From contig MCGE01000020.1 of NCBI GenBank assembly GCA_002105175.1, positions 124,001 through 188,000 on the forward strand: 64,000 bases of DNA, written 5' to 3'. Shown here one piece after another: positions 45,970 through 58,802 of the stretch. The notes beneath the pieces are model-generated. The model was not told where the DNA came from. It did no database searches and was given only the letters and a program-made list of their open reading frames with translations. The first letter of the stretch is position 1. Each line of letters opens with the position of its first letter. This DNA is from Absidia repens. Taxonomy: Eukaryota; Mucoromycota; Mucoromycetes; Mucorales; Cunninghamellaceae. The translations under genes were made by a program, and so were the position numbers.

Positions 45970-47177
45970 GAAACTGAACATTCTATGATAAGCTATTTTT
46001 TAACGAGCTCTGAAAGGGACTTCATGTTCTTAACGTATTTGCCAAAATTGAATGGTGTCCTGTCTCCCCGACGGTTGCTTTATTGTTGACGAATTGAACT
46101 GATGATTTTGGTAAATTGGGTATATAAATATATCAGAATAAAGGATGATGAATGTGGTAGGAAATTTGTGTGTGTCTTCCCAATTTATGTATTATATATT
46201 TATCTCAATTCGTTTTATCAGTAAAATCCAGGTCTTTGTCTCTTCTGAAACTTGTCTCTATTTTCAACCGCTGATCTCGCTTTGCCTTGACATGGCAAGA
46301 CTATCATTGTAATCCACCAATATTCAACACATACTGTACTTTCTTGATCTTTTTGCACGATATACACAACGTTCCAGCACTTCTGAACAACCTCTTTTCT
46401 ATTCCAACGTGGTAAGTCACGACAAGACCGTTCGGGGTTTAATTATTATTGTGAAATATGCATGATGGATGGCACCACCCAAGTAAGACTACGAATTATT
46501 GGTTATGCAGGATTGACAACTGATTCCTATGAACCTCAAAACCAAGCTGAGGTAATAACTAAAAAAAGAAATAGAGTTTCTGTTCTAAATATTGTGTTTT
46601 ATTTTTATTTGTAGAAAAGTTATACAATCATTTTTTGTCACTCAACCAACCATCGAGACTTCATACAATTGCCTGCAGAATAACCAAGGAAATTGCAGTG
46701 ACAAATAAATCAAGAGTTAATGTTAATTACCGTCACTCTTTGCTCACCAACCCCCGACGTATTGGACAAATTCAAAAGTAGATATGGCTTCGTGCATAGA
46801 TCGAAGTAGTCAATATTCCTCCTCAATTTGCATCATTCTCTTTTTATATTCCTTCATGTATATTCATCTTTTTAGTCTTTGTTATTTTTATGCCATCTGT
46901 GTAATAAAACATTTGCATTTTTACACCAGAAAATTGAAAATACACTTATGGCCTTTGATACATGGTATAGAATTCATGTATATTAGGTTCTTTAATAATC
47001 TTTCAATTACGGTGGCTCTAAGAATGTGCTCGAAGTTCAACTCCCGACAAAACAGTAACAAATTCTTGGTGTTTTCACCTCTCCCTCTTCAAATTATACA
47101 TTGAAACACCGCCACGACACTTAGGTTTTTTTCGTTCTTTCCTGGTTGCCTTTATTTCTCCAAATCTGTCTACTTGT
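45970..47177. other. Intergenic upstream of ZNHIT2
   Basis: AT-rich DNA without a supported gene; a plus-strand frame across 46784-47104 has no recognisable family and looks random. The motif AAGTTCAACTCCCGACA at about 47033-47049 lies 130 bp upstream of the ZNHIT2 ATG. Confidence 0.4.
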
Positions 47178-48590
47178 ATGCCCTCCTTACAGATCATTGA
47201 TCAGGAAGATAACAATACCGAAGCAATTCCAGCTTCCCAACAGCCTTTATGCTATATGTAAGTCCTTTGATTTGTATGTTTCTTTGTTTTACCGATTTGC
47301 TGCTGATCACAGTATTTCTCTTTTCAAATATGTAGTTGTCAAGAAAAGGCTTCCAACTATATCTGCCCAAGGTGTAATCTACGATATTGCTCGCTCGCTT
47401 GCTACAAGGATCAAAAACATGTCTCGTGTACGGAAACGTTTTACAAGGATAACGTCATGGCTGAAATGCGCTCAATGGATTCCGACGATTTGAACAAAAC
47501 ATCGATGCAAAAGATCTTGAACAAGTTTGAGGCAGAAAACGATCAACTCAATGCCGATGAAGAACAACAGTCTCTTGTTAAAAACGAAAGTGACAACACA
47601 CTCAAGACATTAGAACAACGATTTGAAGATATGGATATTGCCAAGACAGATGCATCTATGATCTGGGATCTACTTTCTCCACAAGAACGACATGACTTCC
47701 AAGCACTAACGAAGATGGATGCGTGGCAAGGTTTGGATCTCCCTGAATATGAACCGTGGTGGACAGTGCCGATATCAGTAGTGACAGATCTTGATAGTGA
47801 TGAAGGTGATGACACTGGTGTTTCCGATATACCCCCTCTGCCTACAGCTATTCCAGTCTTGTCTGCCATTCTGAAATCACCTCCCGCACCACACTTGATC
47901 TTCCATCTTTTACATGTCTTGATGACCTATGCTTACTTGGCTCGACAGACAATGGGTGACCTAGCGGATGACATTGAATATGGCGTTCAATCCACTTATT
48001 GCTTATCACACGCCGTCCTCTTCTCAACTGCAACCAACAGCAACAACCCTTTCCAAAGCATTGGAGACGTCCTCACCGATATTCGACGACAAATTAACGA
48101 CCTTGAACACCAGAACAACGCCATCTCATCAGCACTCGATATCATGTTGTTACAGGACGCGGAATACTTATTGAGGCATGGGAAGGATTATGCTATTCGA
48201 GCTCTAGGCGAAATATATCAACTTTTGGACCACGCCAGCAAAGACAAAACGCTCGTTTTACCATCATCATCATCACCATTATCATCATCATCATCATCAT
48301 CGACATCAGCACCAGCATCAGCAGTAACTAGGAAAAAAGTTGGTTTGGCAGCAAGAAAGGCTTACTTTTTTATGGCCTATGCAAACCATCTCAAACACTC
48401 ACAAGAGGAAGATCAACGACAGCACGTGGAATTATTGGTGATGGCTATCCAGACCGAATACAGGCGACTACAACATGATCAAGATATTTTTGACGCGCAT
48501 CGCAAAGTAGCAAAAGACGCTCTTACCGAACACAAACAGTCTCTTCAAAACAATGCTGGTAGTAGTAACAAAATCACTGAATTATTATAG
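47178..48590 (+). CDS. ZNHIT2: ZNHIT2-type zf-HIT protein (R2TP partner)
   Basis: Two exons: 47178-47257 and 47336-48590, giving 444 aa. The HIT zinc finger is formed by splicing: CYICQEKASNYICPRC, RYCSLACYKDQKH and SCTETFY, with the C-x2-C/C-x2-C/C-x3-C/H/C spacing. The block MAEMRSMDSDDLNKTSMQKILNKFE follows. The rest is helical with long Ser runs near 48260-48300. ZNHIT2 (FON) links the R2TP chaperone to U5 snRNP assembly. The ATG at 47178 is the first in frame upstream of the finger and gives correct splicing. Long fungal C-terminal segments vary in this family. Confidence 0.88.
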
Positions 48591-49269
48591 TAGTATTATT
48601 TTCCTTCACCAACACCACCCTTCCCTCTTCACATTAGACATAGTCATTGTAGCATTTATTTTGATTCTTCACTTTTACCCCCTCCCTACACCCCTCTTCT
48701 CACACACACTATCCTCTCACTCTCTCTTCATCCTATCGGTTTATTTATAGAGTTATATTCTTAAATAAAAATTCTCTTTTACTGTATGAAATTTGCCTAC
48801 CTTTTTTTTTATATCATATGTGTGAAATATGTTGTTATGTTATTTAATGACTATCATAGGCAGGTGCGGTATCATATGATTATCCCAAACTAGAATTGTC
48901 GCCTTTTTTTTATAAAAAAGAAAAATACCTCAACCAATCTCAAATACATGAATATATATATTATATCGTTTATTGCTATTATTCCTACTCTTTCAAGGCC
49001 CTTTTTATACAGTATATTGTCACTTTTACAAACCAGCAAAAGAACTAGAAAGCTACTAAAATAGGTAACACTCATTGGAAGTAGCAAGAATAATGTGCCG
49101 GATTGCCGACTTCCGACTGGCTAAGGTTTCTAATTTCAATTCCCGCCTGCTCATTCAATGTCATTCAATTAAGGCCGGCAACCCCAGCTTCCATTTCTTT
49201 TTTTTTCCCTTCACTTTTTTTTACAACACACATCCTTTTTTTTCTTCTTTATATATATATACAGATATT
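48591..49269. other. Intergenic between ZNHIT2 and the TMEM41B-like gene
   Basis: CT-rich 3'UTR of ZNHIT2. The motif TTTCAATTCCCGCCTGC at 49134-49150 lies 120 bp upstream of the next ATG. Poly-T tracts and a TA repeat (about 49251-49261) precede the start. A short CTGGCTAAGG box 20 bp before the motif gives a tRNA-like look but no cloverleaf is seen. Confidence 0.45.
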
Positions 49270-50631
49270 ATGTCAGAGATTACAACGCCCTTGATGCTCC
49301 CACAACAAGTCGTACAGCAACCGACGTATTCATCAATAACACCGCAACCGCAGCAGGAGGAAGAACAGCAACAAGAAATATTACTAAAAGACGACGACGA
49401 AGAATTGGCATTTCGAACGGATTCAGCAACTTCAACATTTACTTTCTGGAAAAGTAAATCGTATGCCTGGTCACTGGTAGGACTTGTCTTATTACTCATC
49501 ACATTCACAGCCTTGGAATTTGCTTTGCTCAAGCTGAACTTACCCTCTGTTGATCCGCAAGTGATGATTAGACAACTTTTATGCAACTATTTCTTTTTGT
49601 GAGACTATGTGTACTTACGCTTTTTCTTTCCTCTTTTCTTCTTTTCTAGACAAGATAGGGATGCCTTGAAATTCCCAAAGAACCTAGATGATCTACGTCA
49701 ACTCAACCGGATCTTGTCAGTGTACATGGATCAACACTTCATCAATGTATATATTACTTTTGTGGTGACATATATCTAGTAAGTTGATTGTTTAACGCAC
49801 TTTTCTACGGTTATCATCAACTAATTCATCCGTCTTTTTTTCACTCCTTCTTTTCTAGTTTACAAAGCTTTTCTATCCCTGGATCGATGTGGCTTTCTAT
49901 CCTTGGGGGTACTCTCTTTGATTTTTGGCTCACACTTTTTACAGTTTCAATGGTAAGATATTAAACGACGATGGTATAGATATATATATATATATATATC
50001 TTAGAACATGTCGAATACTTATCATTGTTTTGTTTGATTACTTTGTAGTGCTCAGCTATCGGTGCAAGTCTTGCCTATATCATTTCTGGTAGTCTTGGTG
50101 CAAAAGCGGTGATGCATTTGATTGGGGATAGGATTGCCTCGTGGAATGAACAGGTATGAAAACTACGTTTACTCTTTTACATCTCGATCGTATATTTAAT
50201 TTTTTTTTTTTTTTTTACTGTAGTTGATACGACACAAGAAACATATGATGAATTATTTGATTGTACTTCGAATCGCTCCTTTCCCGCCAAACTGGACGGT
50301 CAATTTGGGTGCTCCTCATCTAGGCGTTCCTTTGTCTACTTTCTTTTGGGGTACATTTATAGGTAAAGAGAAACTCACATGTTATTCTTTTACTAGGGGC
50401 TCGTTTTCTTCATGGTATTGATGCATTTATTTCTCTCTCCCTCGTTCACTATTATTCTTATTAGGTGTGGCTCCTCCTTCTTTCCTCCATGTGCAAGCCG
50501 GAGCTGCTATTGATCGCCTTTCGTCATCCGATGAACTGGTTATATTGACACCTCTCAATGTGGCATGTTTGGTTGGTATTGCCATTGCTGCCTTGGTCCC
50601 TGTCGCTGTTAGAAGATACTACCCCTTGTAA
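49270..50631 (+). CDS. TMEM41B-like VTT-domain ER scramblase
   Basis: Six exons: 49270-49598, 49650-49778, 49859-49952, 50049-50153, 50224-50362 and 50465-50631, giving 320 aa with consistent phases. The core is YLQSFSIPGSMWLSILGGTL, CSAIGASLAYIISGSLGAK, LRIAPFPPNWTVNLGAPHLG and FFWGTFIGVAPPSFLHVQAG. The SIPGS, RxxPFxPNW and GVAPPSF motifs are those of animal TMEM41B, an ER phospholipid scramblase needed for autophagosome and lipoprotein formation. The first intron uses a GTGAGA donor, chosen because the alternative GTGATG gives a stop codon. It lies 5.3 kb from the TMEM41A-like gene. Confidence 0.93.
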
Positions 50632-51505
50632 ATTTGCTTGTATTATAGTTTGTTTTTTTTTATTTATCCTTTTGATGAACACATCTACCTTTTTTTTTTA
50701 TTACCTTTTCTCTCTTTTTCTCTTTTCCTTGTCTTTGATTCAATTTAATAAATAAATAAAGAACGATTTGTATGATATTCTCAATTACTCCATGATACTT
50801 CTTACCCGGATTTTGACTTTTTTTTTCTTTACCTCTCGATCAATGATAAATGAAATCAAAACATAACCATTGGACGCCAAGACAATGCTATCTTTTTTCC
50901 AACAACTACTAAATCTAGCCTCTTTTTATAGCCTCGCTCTGTCTTAAAAATCGTCATATCCATCTACTGGCATGACTACTCCACAACAGACCGTCTACGT
51001 AGTAGGAAAAAAAAACACAAGCGTATTATAACGCCCCTTTCTTGACTGAACGAATCACATATCTGATCTGTCTTCAGCTTCGCATTCTACATGATGATGA
51101 AATTCTAGGTGCTTGCACTGAAGCTAAATTTACTTGGTTTTTATCACAAGAAGACATCTTTATTATCCAATGCGCATTTTTATCTTATTAAATTTTTCTT
51201 ACCAACCAAATGATCTAATTTTTACTTCCATATGATCTCTGCGTCATTCTCTAGTTTATTACTGTTATCCCCCATCTTATAATACCTATTATCACTCTTT
51301 ATTCATTATATCATCCTTTATTCTTTCCCTTCCTTATTGCCATTATTGAATTTTATTCATTCTCCGCTATTTTTCGATTTGGGCTGTCCCGCAGGTAAGC
51401 CACGAATTTTATTCGCGCGTTTTCCTTTCCTTTTTCAACTCTCTTTTTCTACTTCCTATCTTTTTTTTTTTCTTTCTTTCATTATATTATCTTCGATACA
51501 CAACA
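50632..51505. other. Intergenic upstream of CBC1
   Basis: Pyrimidine-rich DNA. TTTGGGCTGTCCCGCAGGTAAG near 51379-51399 includes a GC motif and a good splice donor, so a 5'UTR intron of CBC1 is possible, but no clear acceptor lies before the ATG. Small frames at 51337-51522 are not supported. Confidence 0.4.
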
Positions 51506-54500
51506 ATGAGCTACGAAGCTAGAGGTCAGCAACGATCAAGACATGATGGTATGAAGTTTAAAGAAAAGTACTATTATGAAAAAGCATTCATTTGGACTTA
51601 CTTCCAAATTACTTTGATTTTGAATTGTTTAGGTCGACGGTACGGTGGCAATCGAGACTACCGTAATGAAGGCGGCAATAGATATAGAGGTAAATTTTGA
51701 AACATGAACTCCATTCAAGGAACAGCAATGATGCTTATTTGTGTATTGTACATTGTTTTGTTTGTATGCTTAGATGACTACCGTAGACGAAACTACCGAC
51801 AAGCGTCTCCTAACCGCGACGATGACGTAGAAGACATTCAAGAACGACTCAAAGGACTCATCATCAAGATCGGTGACAAGGTAATAATAAAGTATGGCAG
51901 TGCAATTTTACGAACGACTTGCTCACCTCATATACTTTTTTTCTTGTAGATTACTCCTGATCTTCAGGTCAATCTCAACAAGATGAAGAATATCCTCGAC
52001 AATGACTACGAAAAGTATCCCACCATGGTACAAGAAACTTTACAAGCCTGGTGAGTGTTTTGTTTAAGCAAGCATTTATTTGACATTGTCTCTGTCTCTT
52101 ACTCTTTTTTTTTCCGTAGTGTGGTTGAAATTCCTGCCAAAACACCTATCTATGGGACTTTGATTGGTTTGCTGAATACATCCGACAATACAATTGTGGT
52201 GCAACTTATGGACGGCTTTAACAATCTTCTCAAAACATCGGTGGATAATTTGGACTGGTTCAAATTGAAGCAACTCGTACGATTCTATGGTGAACTTGCC
52301 AATGCCAATGTCATTGCACCAGTTGCCTACTGTGATCTATTGGATGATCTCTTGACTGATATCACAAAACCTAACCAACCAAAGGTACATATAAAACACA
52401 GGAAAATCACCTAGGGATGAGATGGTTTGAAACTAATTATACGCCGTTTTCTTTTTTCTTATTAGAGTCGTCTCGATTGCTTGGTTTACATTGTTTTAGC
52501 CGCGCTTCCCTGGGTAAGTCATTGATCAACACTACAATGAAGGAACAATATATATAGTCACTTTTTAACCTGGCTGTTGTTTTATGTAGTGCGGTAAGGA
52601 ATTAAGCGAAAAATGTTCTTCTGAGCTTGCGGGTATTTTGGACAAGATTGGTGCATATATGACGAGACGTGGATCATCTCAATTTACGGTACTCAATGTC
52701 TTCCAAGATGAAACGGCACAGGATGTAAGAACGATAGAGGGGGAAAAGAAGAAGGAAATTGCAGCAGTTCATAGATAACGAGACACCAACACACCATTTT
52801 TATTTTTATCTATCGAATTTCTTCTTGACGGGAATAGGAACTTGTGCACCTATGGACTCTCATTCAAAATGTACAAAACAAGGACTGGGAGGTAAGTGGC
52901 CAATAAATGAATACATCTTGTAGATCCATCATCCTCTAACTATCCCCCCTCCCTGTTTAGGTATCGCTTATTCCCAAGGCTTACAGCTGGTTTGACGGTG
53001 AACTCGGTTCCGGAATACAGGTAAATACACACAAATATGTGTTGGTATAATTATTGCTATACTGACGCTTTTCTTTTGCGAGAATTAGCATGAAATACCT
53101 CGTGTAACACTCCCTCCAAGCACAGATATTTCAAGTTGTCTCTTGCCTCAGCGTATACTAAAGGTCTTTGTGGATGAAAATGGAAAGGTAAATGGTTTTG
53201 AGCAAAACTGAAAACTTTGAGAGAGCAAATTCTCAATGACCTTTTGACATTCTTATGACTAGACTAAATCAAATCACCCGGATCATGACAGCATCGAGTA
53301 CTTTATTCTCAACGATACAATTACAGACACCACACGAATTTTTGAACCCAACCGAAAAGAATGCGCCAAATACCTCATCAATATGGCTGGCGGATTTGAA
53401 CCTGGACACTTCGCGACGCAATCAGATGACGATATTGACGGACGAGCAAAGGACACGTCTTTGGACTGGGATGCCTCTGAACTCTTGATGGAAGTAAGTT
53501 GGTGATTGATATGCATTGAACTATAACAAAAAATGATGACATTAATATATACTTACTGATTGTTCTGTTCTTTTAGTCCCTTTTATCACAAATGATGACA
53601 TTACCAAAATCTCCTTACCGCTTGATCTTCTTCTCAACGCTTATGGCTGAATTGGTCAGGTTGAACACGCAGACATTCCCAAAGGCTTTGGGTCGCTCGG
53701 TCAAATTACTATTCGATAGACTACCAACAATGGATGCTGAATGTGTTTCTCGTTTCTGGTCATGGTTTGGACACCATTTAAGTAACTTTGGATTTCAATG
53801 GGATTGGGTGGCCTGGTAATTAAAATATGAAAGAGCAGTGGGTGGTCGAAACAAAGAGGTCGAAAGCAGATGACTCACTTAATAATATCATATATTATGT
53901 TTTTTTGGGTGGTATTTAGGGAAGATGTATTGGCATATGACAGCATGCACCCTCAAGTGTGCTTTATCCGGGAAACGATTGAAAAGGAAATCCGACTCAG
54001 CTACTACGACCGCATCAAGACATCTTTGCCTACTGAATTCCATGTCCTTGCCCCTCCACAGGCCCCTGCGCCTCACTTTTCTTATGGCAGTGCCGAACAT
54101 CCTCTCAATGCATCCGCCAAAAAGGTGGTAGAAGCTCTTCGAACCAAGAAAAGTGTGGAAGAAGTCCATGAAGTCTTGAACTCGATCAAACAGGAACTCG
54201 CTAGTTTGGGCTATGATGAAGCTGCACATACCTCCACCATTCAAGATCTTTTTGTTCAATGTTTGCTGCTGGTGGGATGCAAAAGTTTCTCACACGTTTT
54301 GAATGTGGTAGAAAGGTATGGGGTTGGGGGGGGAGAGTGAGGAGGATGTGAATATGTATCTAATTCTTTTCAATTCACGACTGTCTCTTTTAGGTATCTC
54401 GAAGTGATGCGACATCTCAATGGTACTCATGAAGACAAATTACGTACGGTGCAAACCGTAGCTTCCTTTTGGCAAAACAACACACAGGTAAAAACTGGTT

Positions 54501-55425
54501 TTATTTTTCCTTTTTGTATGGAAGATAACCACAATGACTGACAATCTTCTTCGATGACTTTTTGCATACAGTTTTTATGTATTCTACTTGACAAACTTTT
54601 AAACTACCGTATTGTCGATCCAACATCCGTCATTGCCTGGGTCTTCGAACCTGAACAGCTGGACAATGTTGGAAGGTAAAAGAGATCTATTCTTTTTTTG
54701 TTTTATTAATGATTGTTTATTTACTATTTCTTCTTAATCTAGATCTTACGTTTGGGAAATCCTCAAAAACACACTCAACAAGGTTGTTTCACGGGCTTCA
54801 CAAATCAAAAGTCGTCTGGAATCCTTCCGACAACAACATGCCGACAATGAAATCAAACGCTCAGCTCAACCCGCAACTGAAAGTAAGTAGTTGAAGAAAA
54901 AAAAAAAGATGATGATCTATTTGGGAGCAGTTTATCATTTGGATTCATAACTCATGTGGTTTTTTCCCCTAGTGTCACAAGCAGAATCTCAACAGGAACT
55001 CGACACTATTCAAATTGCCGAAAACTCATTGACCACAGTAGCTCGCGAACAAAAGGAAGTGTTTATGGTGATGTACCAAAGGTTTACCCAAGTCCTTCAA
55101 TCATTATTGGTTTCTTTATCTGCTCAAGGCCGTAACCCAGACCAAGACTGGACCTATTGGTGGGTACATGGTTGGTTGAAGGAAGTTCTTCGCTTGGTAA
55201 GTTTCAAAGAGAAAAAGAAGGTGGACGGGAAGAAGATGGTATGGGTGAGTGAACAGCGCTATGAATATATACTCATATTTTTCGTCTTATTAGTATCATG
55301 ATGAATGTGCCGGCTTCAAGGTGACTTTGGAAACGGTTGTCTTCACTTCTGACCTCGACTCACGAATCAACAACTTGTTTAAAGAAATCCAAGAATGGAA
55401 CAGCAATTTGTCAATGGAATTATAG
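51506..55425 (+). CDS. CBC1: Nuclear cap-binding protein large subunit (CBC1/NCBP1/CBP80)
   Basis: Eighteen exons, all phase-consistent, give 842 aa: 51506-51548, 51633-51689, 51774-51880, 51950-52050, 52120-52384, 52466-52513, 52590-52724, 52838-52891, 52961-53020, 53089-53187, 53263-53493, 53577-53815, 53920-54315, 54394-54487, 54572-54675, 54743-54882, 54973-55196 and 55294-55425. The N-terminus is Arg-rich. Three helical MIF4G-like regions are typical: VVEIPAKTPIYGTLIGLLN with KLKQLVRFYGELANANVI, MTLPKSPYRLIFFSTLMAEL, and YLEVMRHLN with AWVFEPEQLDNVGRSYVWEIL. CBP80 pairs with CBP20 on the mRNA 5' cap and directs splicing, export and decay. It has the highest intron density of the window. 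Confidence 0.95.
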
Positions 55426-56707
55426 TGATAGTGCATCAACCGTAGTCTTCGTTTATTAGTATATATATTTTTTTTATTTATTTAAGAAAAGAAAATAAAG
55501 TTGCGTTTTATCGTACTGATCTGATGGGTTTATTGGGATGACAATGCTAGTATTGGGGATCATTGGCAATTATCATCATTGAAAATCGTCTGTCTTGTAC
55601 AAATGTGTCTACGGTAAGAAAAAAAAAAAAAGGAACTGGGAAAGAGGAAGGGTTCGATGGAGGAGCATGAGGGCATGTGCTAGAGCTGGTTCGTGTGTCA
55701 AATATCATGAACAAACCTTATGTACAAACATATTTCTAACATTCACTTTCTTTTTTTAGGCACATCGTTATTTTCTTTGTAAAGTAGGTACAACTATCCT
55801 GCGATGGATGATTTGTTTTACTTATTGACAGATGACTGATCACAATTTTGTTATCAAGGTAAGTCGTTTGGAAGTAGATCAGGGGGAAGGGAGGGGATGC
55901 AAAAAGGAAATCATCATGTAACCATGATGGACCATTTAGCAAGTTCCTTTTTTTTTTTTTTACACGCTTTGTGTATTTTTATTAGGTACCACGTATTCCA
56001 AATGGACCGCGAAGTGTATGAATACCGCCATCCAGTCGTACTGGTGAATTATCCGATATAGGTTGTTGTTTGTGTGACATCCGAGACTTTAATGATATAT
56101 ATATATATATATATGAATGGGCGATGGTATGTCTAATGAATGTTAAAAGCATGGTCTACAGGAATGATATGATAGGTGAACTTTTGAAAAAAATTAAATT
56201 ATCCAATAAAATGTAGAATGTGCACTGACTGATCTTTTTTTTTTCAAAAAATTATACCGCCCATGATGACAAGGATCTCAGGAACACTAGTGATACCATG
56301 CCAATGATCCCTTTACTGATGTTCCATTTTTAGTTTAGCTACTTTTTATATTAGTATTAGTATCGTTATTCACATGAACAAATTATATTTTATAATAAAG
56401 AATAGTATGTTTATATTATATCAATATATTGAAGTATGTGTGTGTCCAACTGGGAGCGTGATGGGACAAAAATGTTTCTATGTGTTTAGGTTACGCACCC
56501 TGCTGTAGCCAATGAAGTGAATGGATAATCGCACCTGTCTACATTATGTTCAATGAAGCAGTAACGAATGGGTCAAATCAAGAGAAGGGTTAACTAAATC
56601 GTCTTATTCAGGAAAATTATATAAACTTTTTTTTTTTATATCTTCCTTTTTTATTTTTATTTTCGCTTGTTTCTTTGAACTTGACTTCTACTAGTTAAAT
56701 CTTCATA
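55426..56707. other. Intergenic between CBC1 and the phosphoesterase
   Basis: AATAAA near 55494 for CBC1. AT-rich DNA with a TA microsatellite at about 56096-56115. No coding or RNA-like gene is supported; a T-rich leader precedes the next ATG near 56628-56637. Confidence 0.4.
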
Positions 56708-57374
56708 ATGCGTCTCACTTTAGCTTCACTTATCGTTGCTGCGACTTTGTCTATTAGCTCCATGGCTGCTCCCCTTGCAAGAGATCAGAAAGGAAAGGCT
56801 TTCGATCATATTCTTCAAGTCTGGTTCGAAAATCAGGTACCGTTTTTATTTTATTTTTCTGCAAAAGGAGATAGTCACACGGAGTTTAAATATATTTTCA
56901 GGATTTTGACGTAGTGAATGGCATTTCCTCTTGGACATCCCTTGCCAAAGAAGGTATTTTGTTGAGTAACTTTAATGGTAAGTATATATGATGCACATTG
57001 ATTACGTTTTAGTAGTATTTATATGACTCTTTTTTTTTGAAGCCATTACACATCCTAGTGAGCCTAACTATGTGGCAGCTGGCGGTGGATCTAATTTTGG
57101 TATTGATAATGATGATTACTACAATATCCCAGCCAATATTACTACCATTTATGATTTACTGGAGAAGAAGGATTTGACATGGAAGGTTTACCAAGAAGAC
57201 ATGCCAGCTGGATATACTGGGTACAAGATCGGACAATACGTGAGAAAACATAATCCTGCTGTTATTTTTGACTCTGTTGCTCAAAACCCCGATCGTTTGG
57301 CAAAAATTGTCCCTGGTTCGGAACTCGATGATGATATTAAGGCCGGTACCCTTCCTAACTGGATGTTGTATGTA

Positions 57375-57408
<34 letters not shown>

Positions 57409-58135
57409 GATGTTTATGGTACATTTATTGACATTTTTATTTTTTATTTTTAAAGCTATACCCCAAACATGCTAAATGATGCTCATGGTAAAGTTGATAT
57501 CAATCAAGCGCTATGACCGTCGTTTTTAATTCAATATTTTCATTTTTAGACACCGACGCTAAATATGCAGGGAATTGGTTGCAAGGTTTTTACAAATCTA
57601 CTTTGAGCAATCCTACTTTATTGAACAACACCTTGATTTTATTGACATTTGATGAAAATGATACCAAGAAGGAACGTAATAGAGTCTGGTCTCTTTTACT
57701 TGGGGCTATTCCTGAGGAATTGAAGGGCACTACCGATGATACCTACTACAGTCGTAAGTGCTTTTTTTATTTCAAAAGGAAAAAGTCACATACTAACTAT
57801 TATATTATTATTATTTTGACATATAGACTACTCAACTTTAAATACTGTCGAAGTAATCCTACTTATAAAAGAAGAAATCGGCATACAAGATACTCATACT
57901 CTTTTTTTACCTCCTCTTAAAATAGCAAAATTTCGATCTTGGAAATTTGGGACGTGGTGATGCTGATAAGAAGGAAAACAATATATTTGATTTCTTGTCG
58001 AAAACTTTAGGCTATACAAATACGCCTATCCCAACTGAAGATATTCCTCTTAACAATGAGGCCATCCCTGGTCTCCTGACTGGAAAATCATTCAACCAAA
58101 CTCATCCCAATGGCGGTACTCCGCCAGCTTTCTAG
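56708..58135 (+). CDS. Secreted phosphoesterase-family acid phosphatase
   Basis: Seven exons: 56708-56836, 56902-56977, 57043-57367, 57456-57487, 57550-57753, 57827-57852 (26 nt) and 57926-58135, giving 333 aa. A signal peptide of about 20 aa (MRLTLASLIVAATLSISSMA) is followed by the phosphoesterase family (PF04185) motifs: DHILQVWFENQDF, the metal-site block THPSEPNYVAAGGG, DLTWKVYQEDMP, YTPNMLNDAH, LLTFDENDT and HYSTLNTVEQNFDLGNLGRGD. The family contains phospholipase C and acid phosphatases (PhoA-like). It is probably a secreted enzyme that frees phosphate. Asn-x-Ser/Thr sites such as NIT and NDT could be glycosylated. Intron 3 carries a T29 tract. Confidence 0.9.
57377..57405 (+). repeat. 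Poly-T tract in phosphoesterase intron 3
   Basis: A run of 29 T inside the intron between exons 3 and 4. Long homopolymers in introns recur in this window and are prone to slippage. Confidence 0.8.
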
Positions 58136-58802
58136 TTTATATATATATATATATGTATATGCTTTGTTTAAAGAATTAAATAAACAAAAAATTTTCTATT
58201 GTTGGCTTATATTAAAACACCGCTTTTTTATTTTTGGTCAAACCATCACTGCTTAATTTGACACATGAAACACTAGGCAGGATTTTCTTTTCATGTCATT
58301 TATTAGTCCTCACGATACAGCCTTCCCAGTGGAGATTTGGCAACAGCTTCATACGCACACTTCTATTTTTCATTCAGATGAACGGGTGGTTCATTTTCAT
58401 GAACAATGAGTAATCTGAGCGGTGTTTTTTTTTTGGGAAATCTGGGGTAATCTCTCGTTATCTCTCATTCCCGATGTCTATGTGTCTCCTCCACTCCCTA
58501 CCCGAAAAAAGGCAGGAAAATCTTATTTTTAAAATTCTGTGCGAATTTCTGTTAAAAAGAAGAAAGTATTATGGTGTTTACTAGAATAAATTATACGAAA
58601 GGGGGAGGGAGCATGGTGTTTTGTTTTGCGATCTTATCGAAATGAGCTCGCTGTTTCAATTTGAAATGCCGAAGTGCTATGTTGCAAGAATGACTCATGA
58701 GGCAAATCTTTCAGAAACAAATAAATCGCCTTTTTCTATTTATTTATTTTTCTTCCTTTCTTCCTATTTATTTTTCGATAAAAAAAAAACTTTCTATACA
58801 AC
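58136..58802. other. Intergenic between phosphoesterase and ARG4
   Basis: TA repeat at about 58138-58158 after the stop, AATAAA near 58179, then ARG4 promoter DNA. No TTCAAATCCCGC-type motif is seen here. A TTTATTTA-rich leader precedes the ATG. Confidence 0.4.

Noticed and set aside
46784..47104. 106-aa plus-strand frame
   Set aside because: Intergenic, no family signal, no splice context, and it overlaps the ZNHIT2 promoter.
49086..49150. Possible tRNA gene (CTGGCTAAGG plus TTCAATTCCCGCC)
   Set aside because: The A-box-like and B-box-like pieces are too close together and no acceptor or anticodon stem can be drawn.
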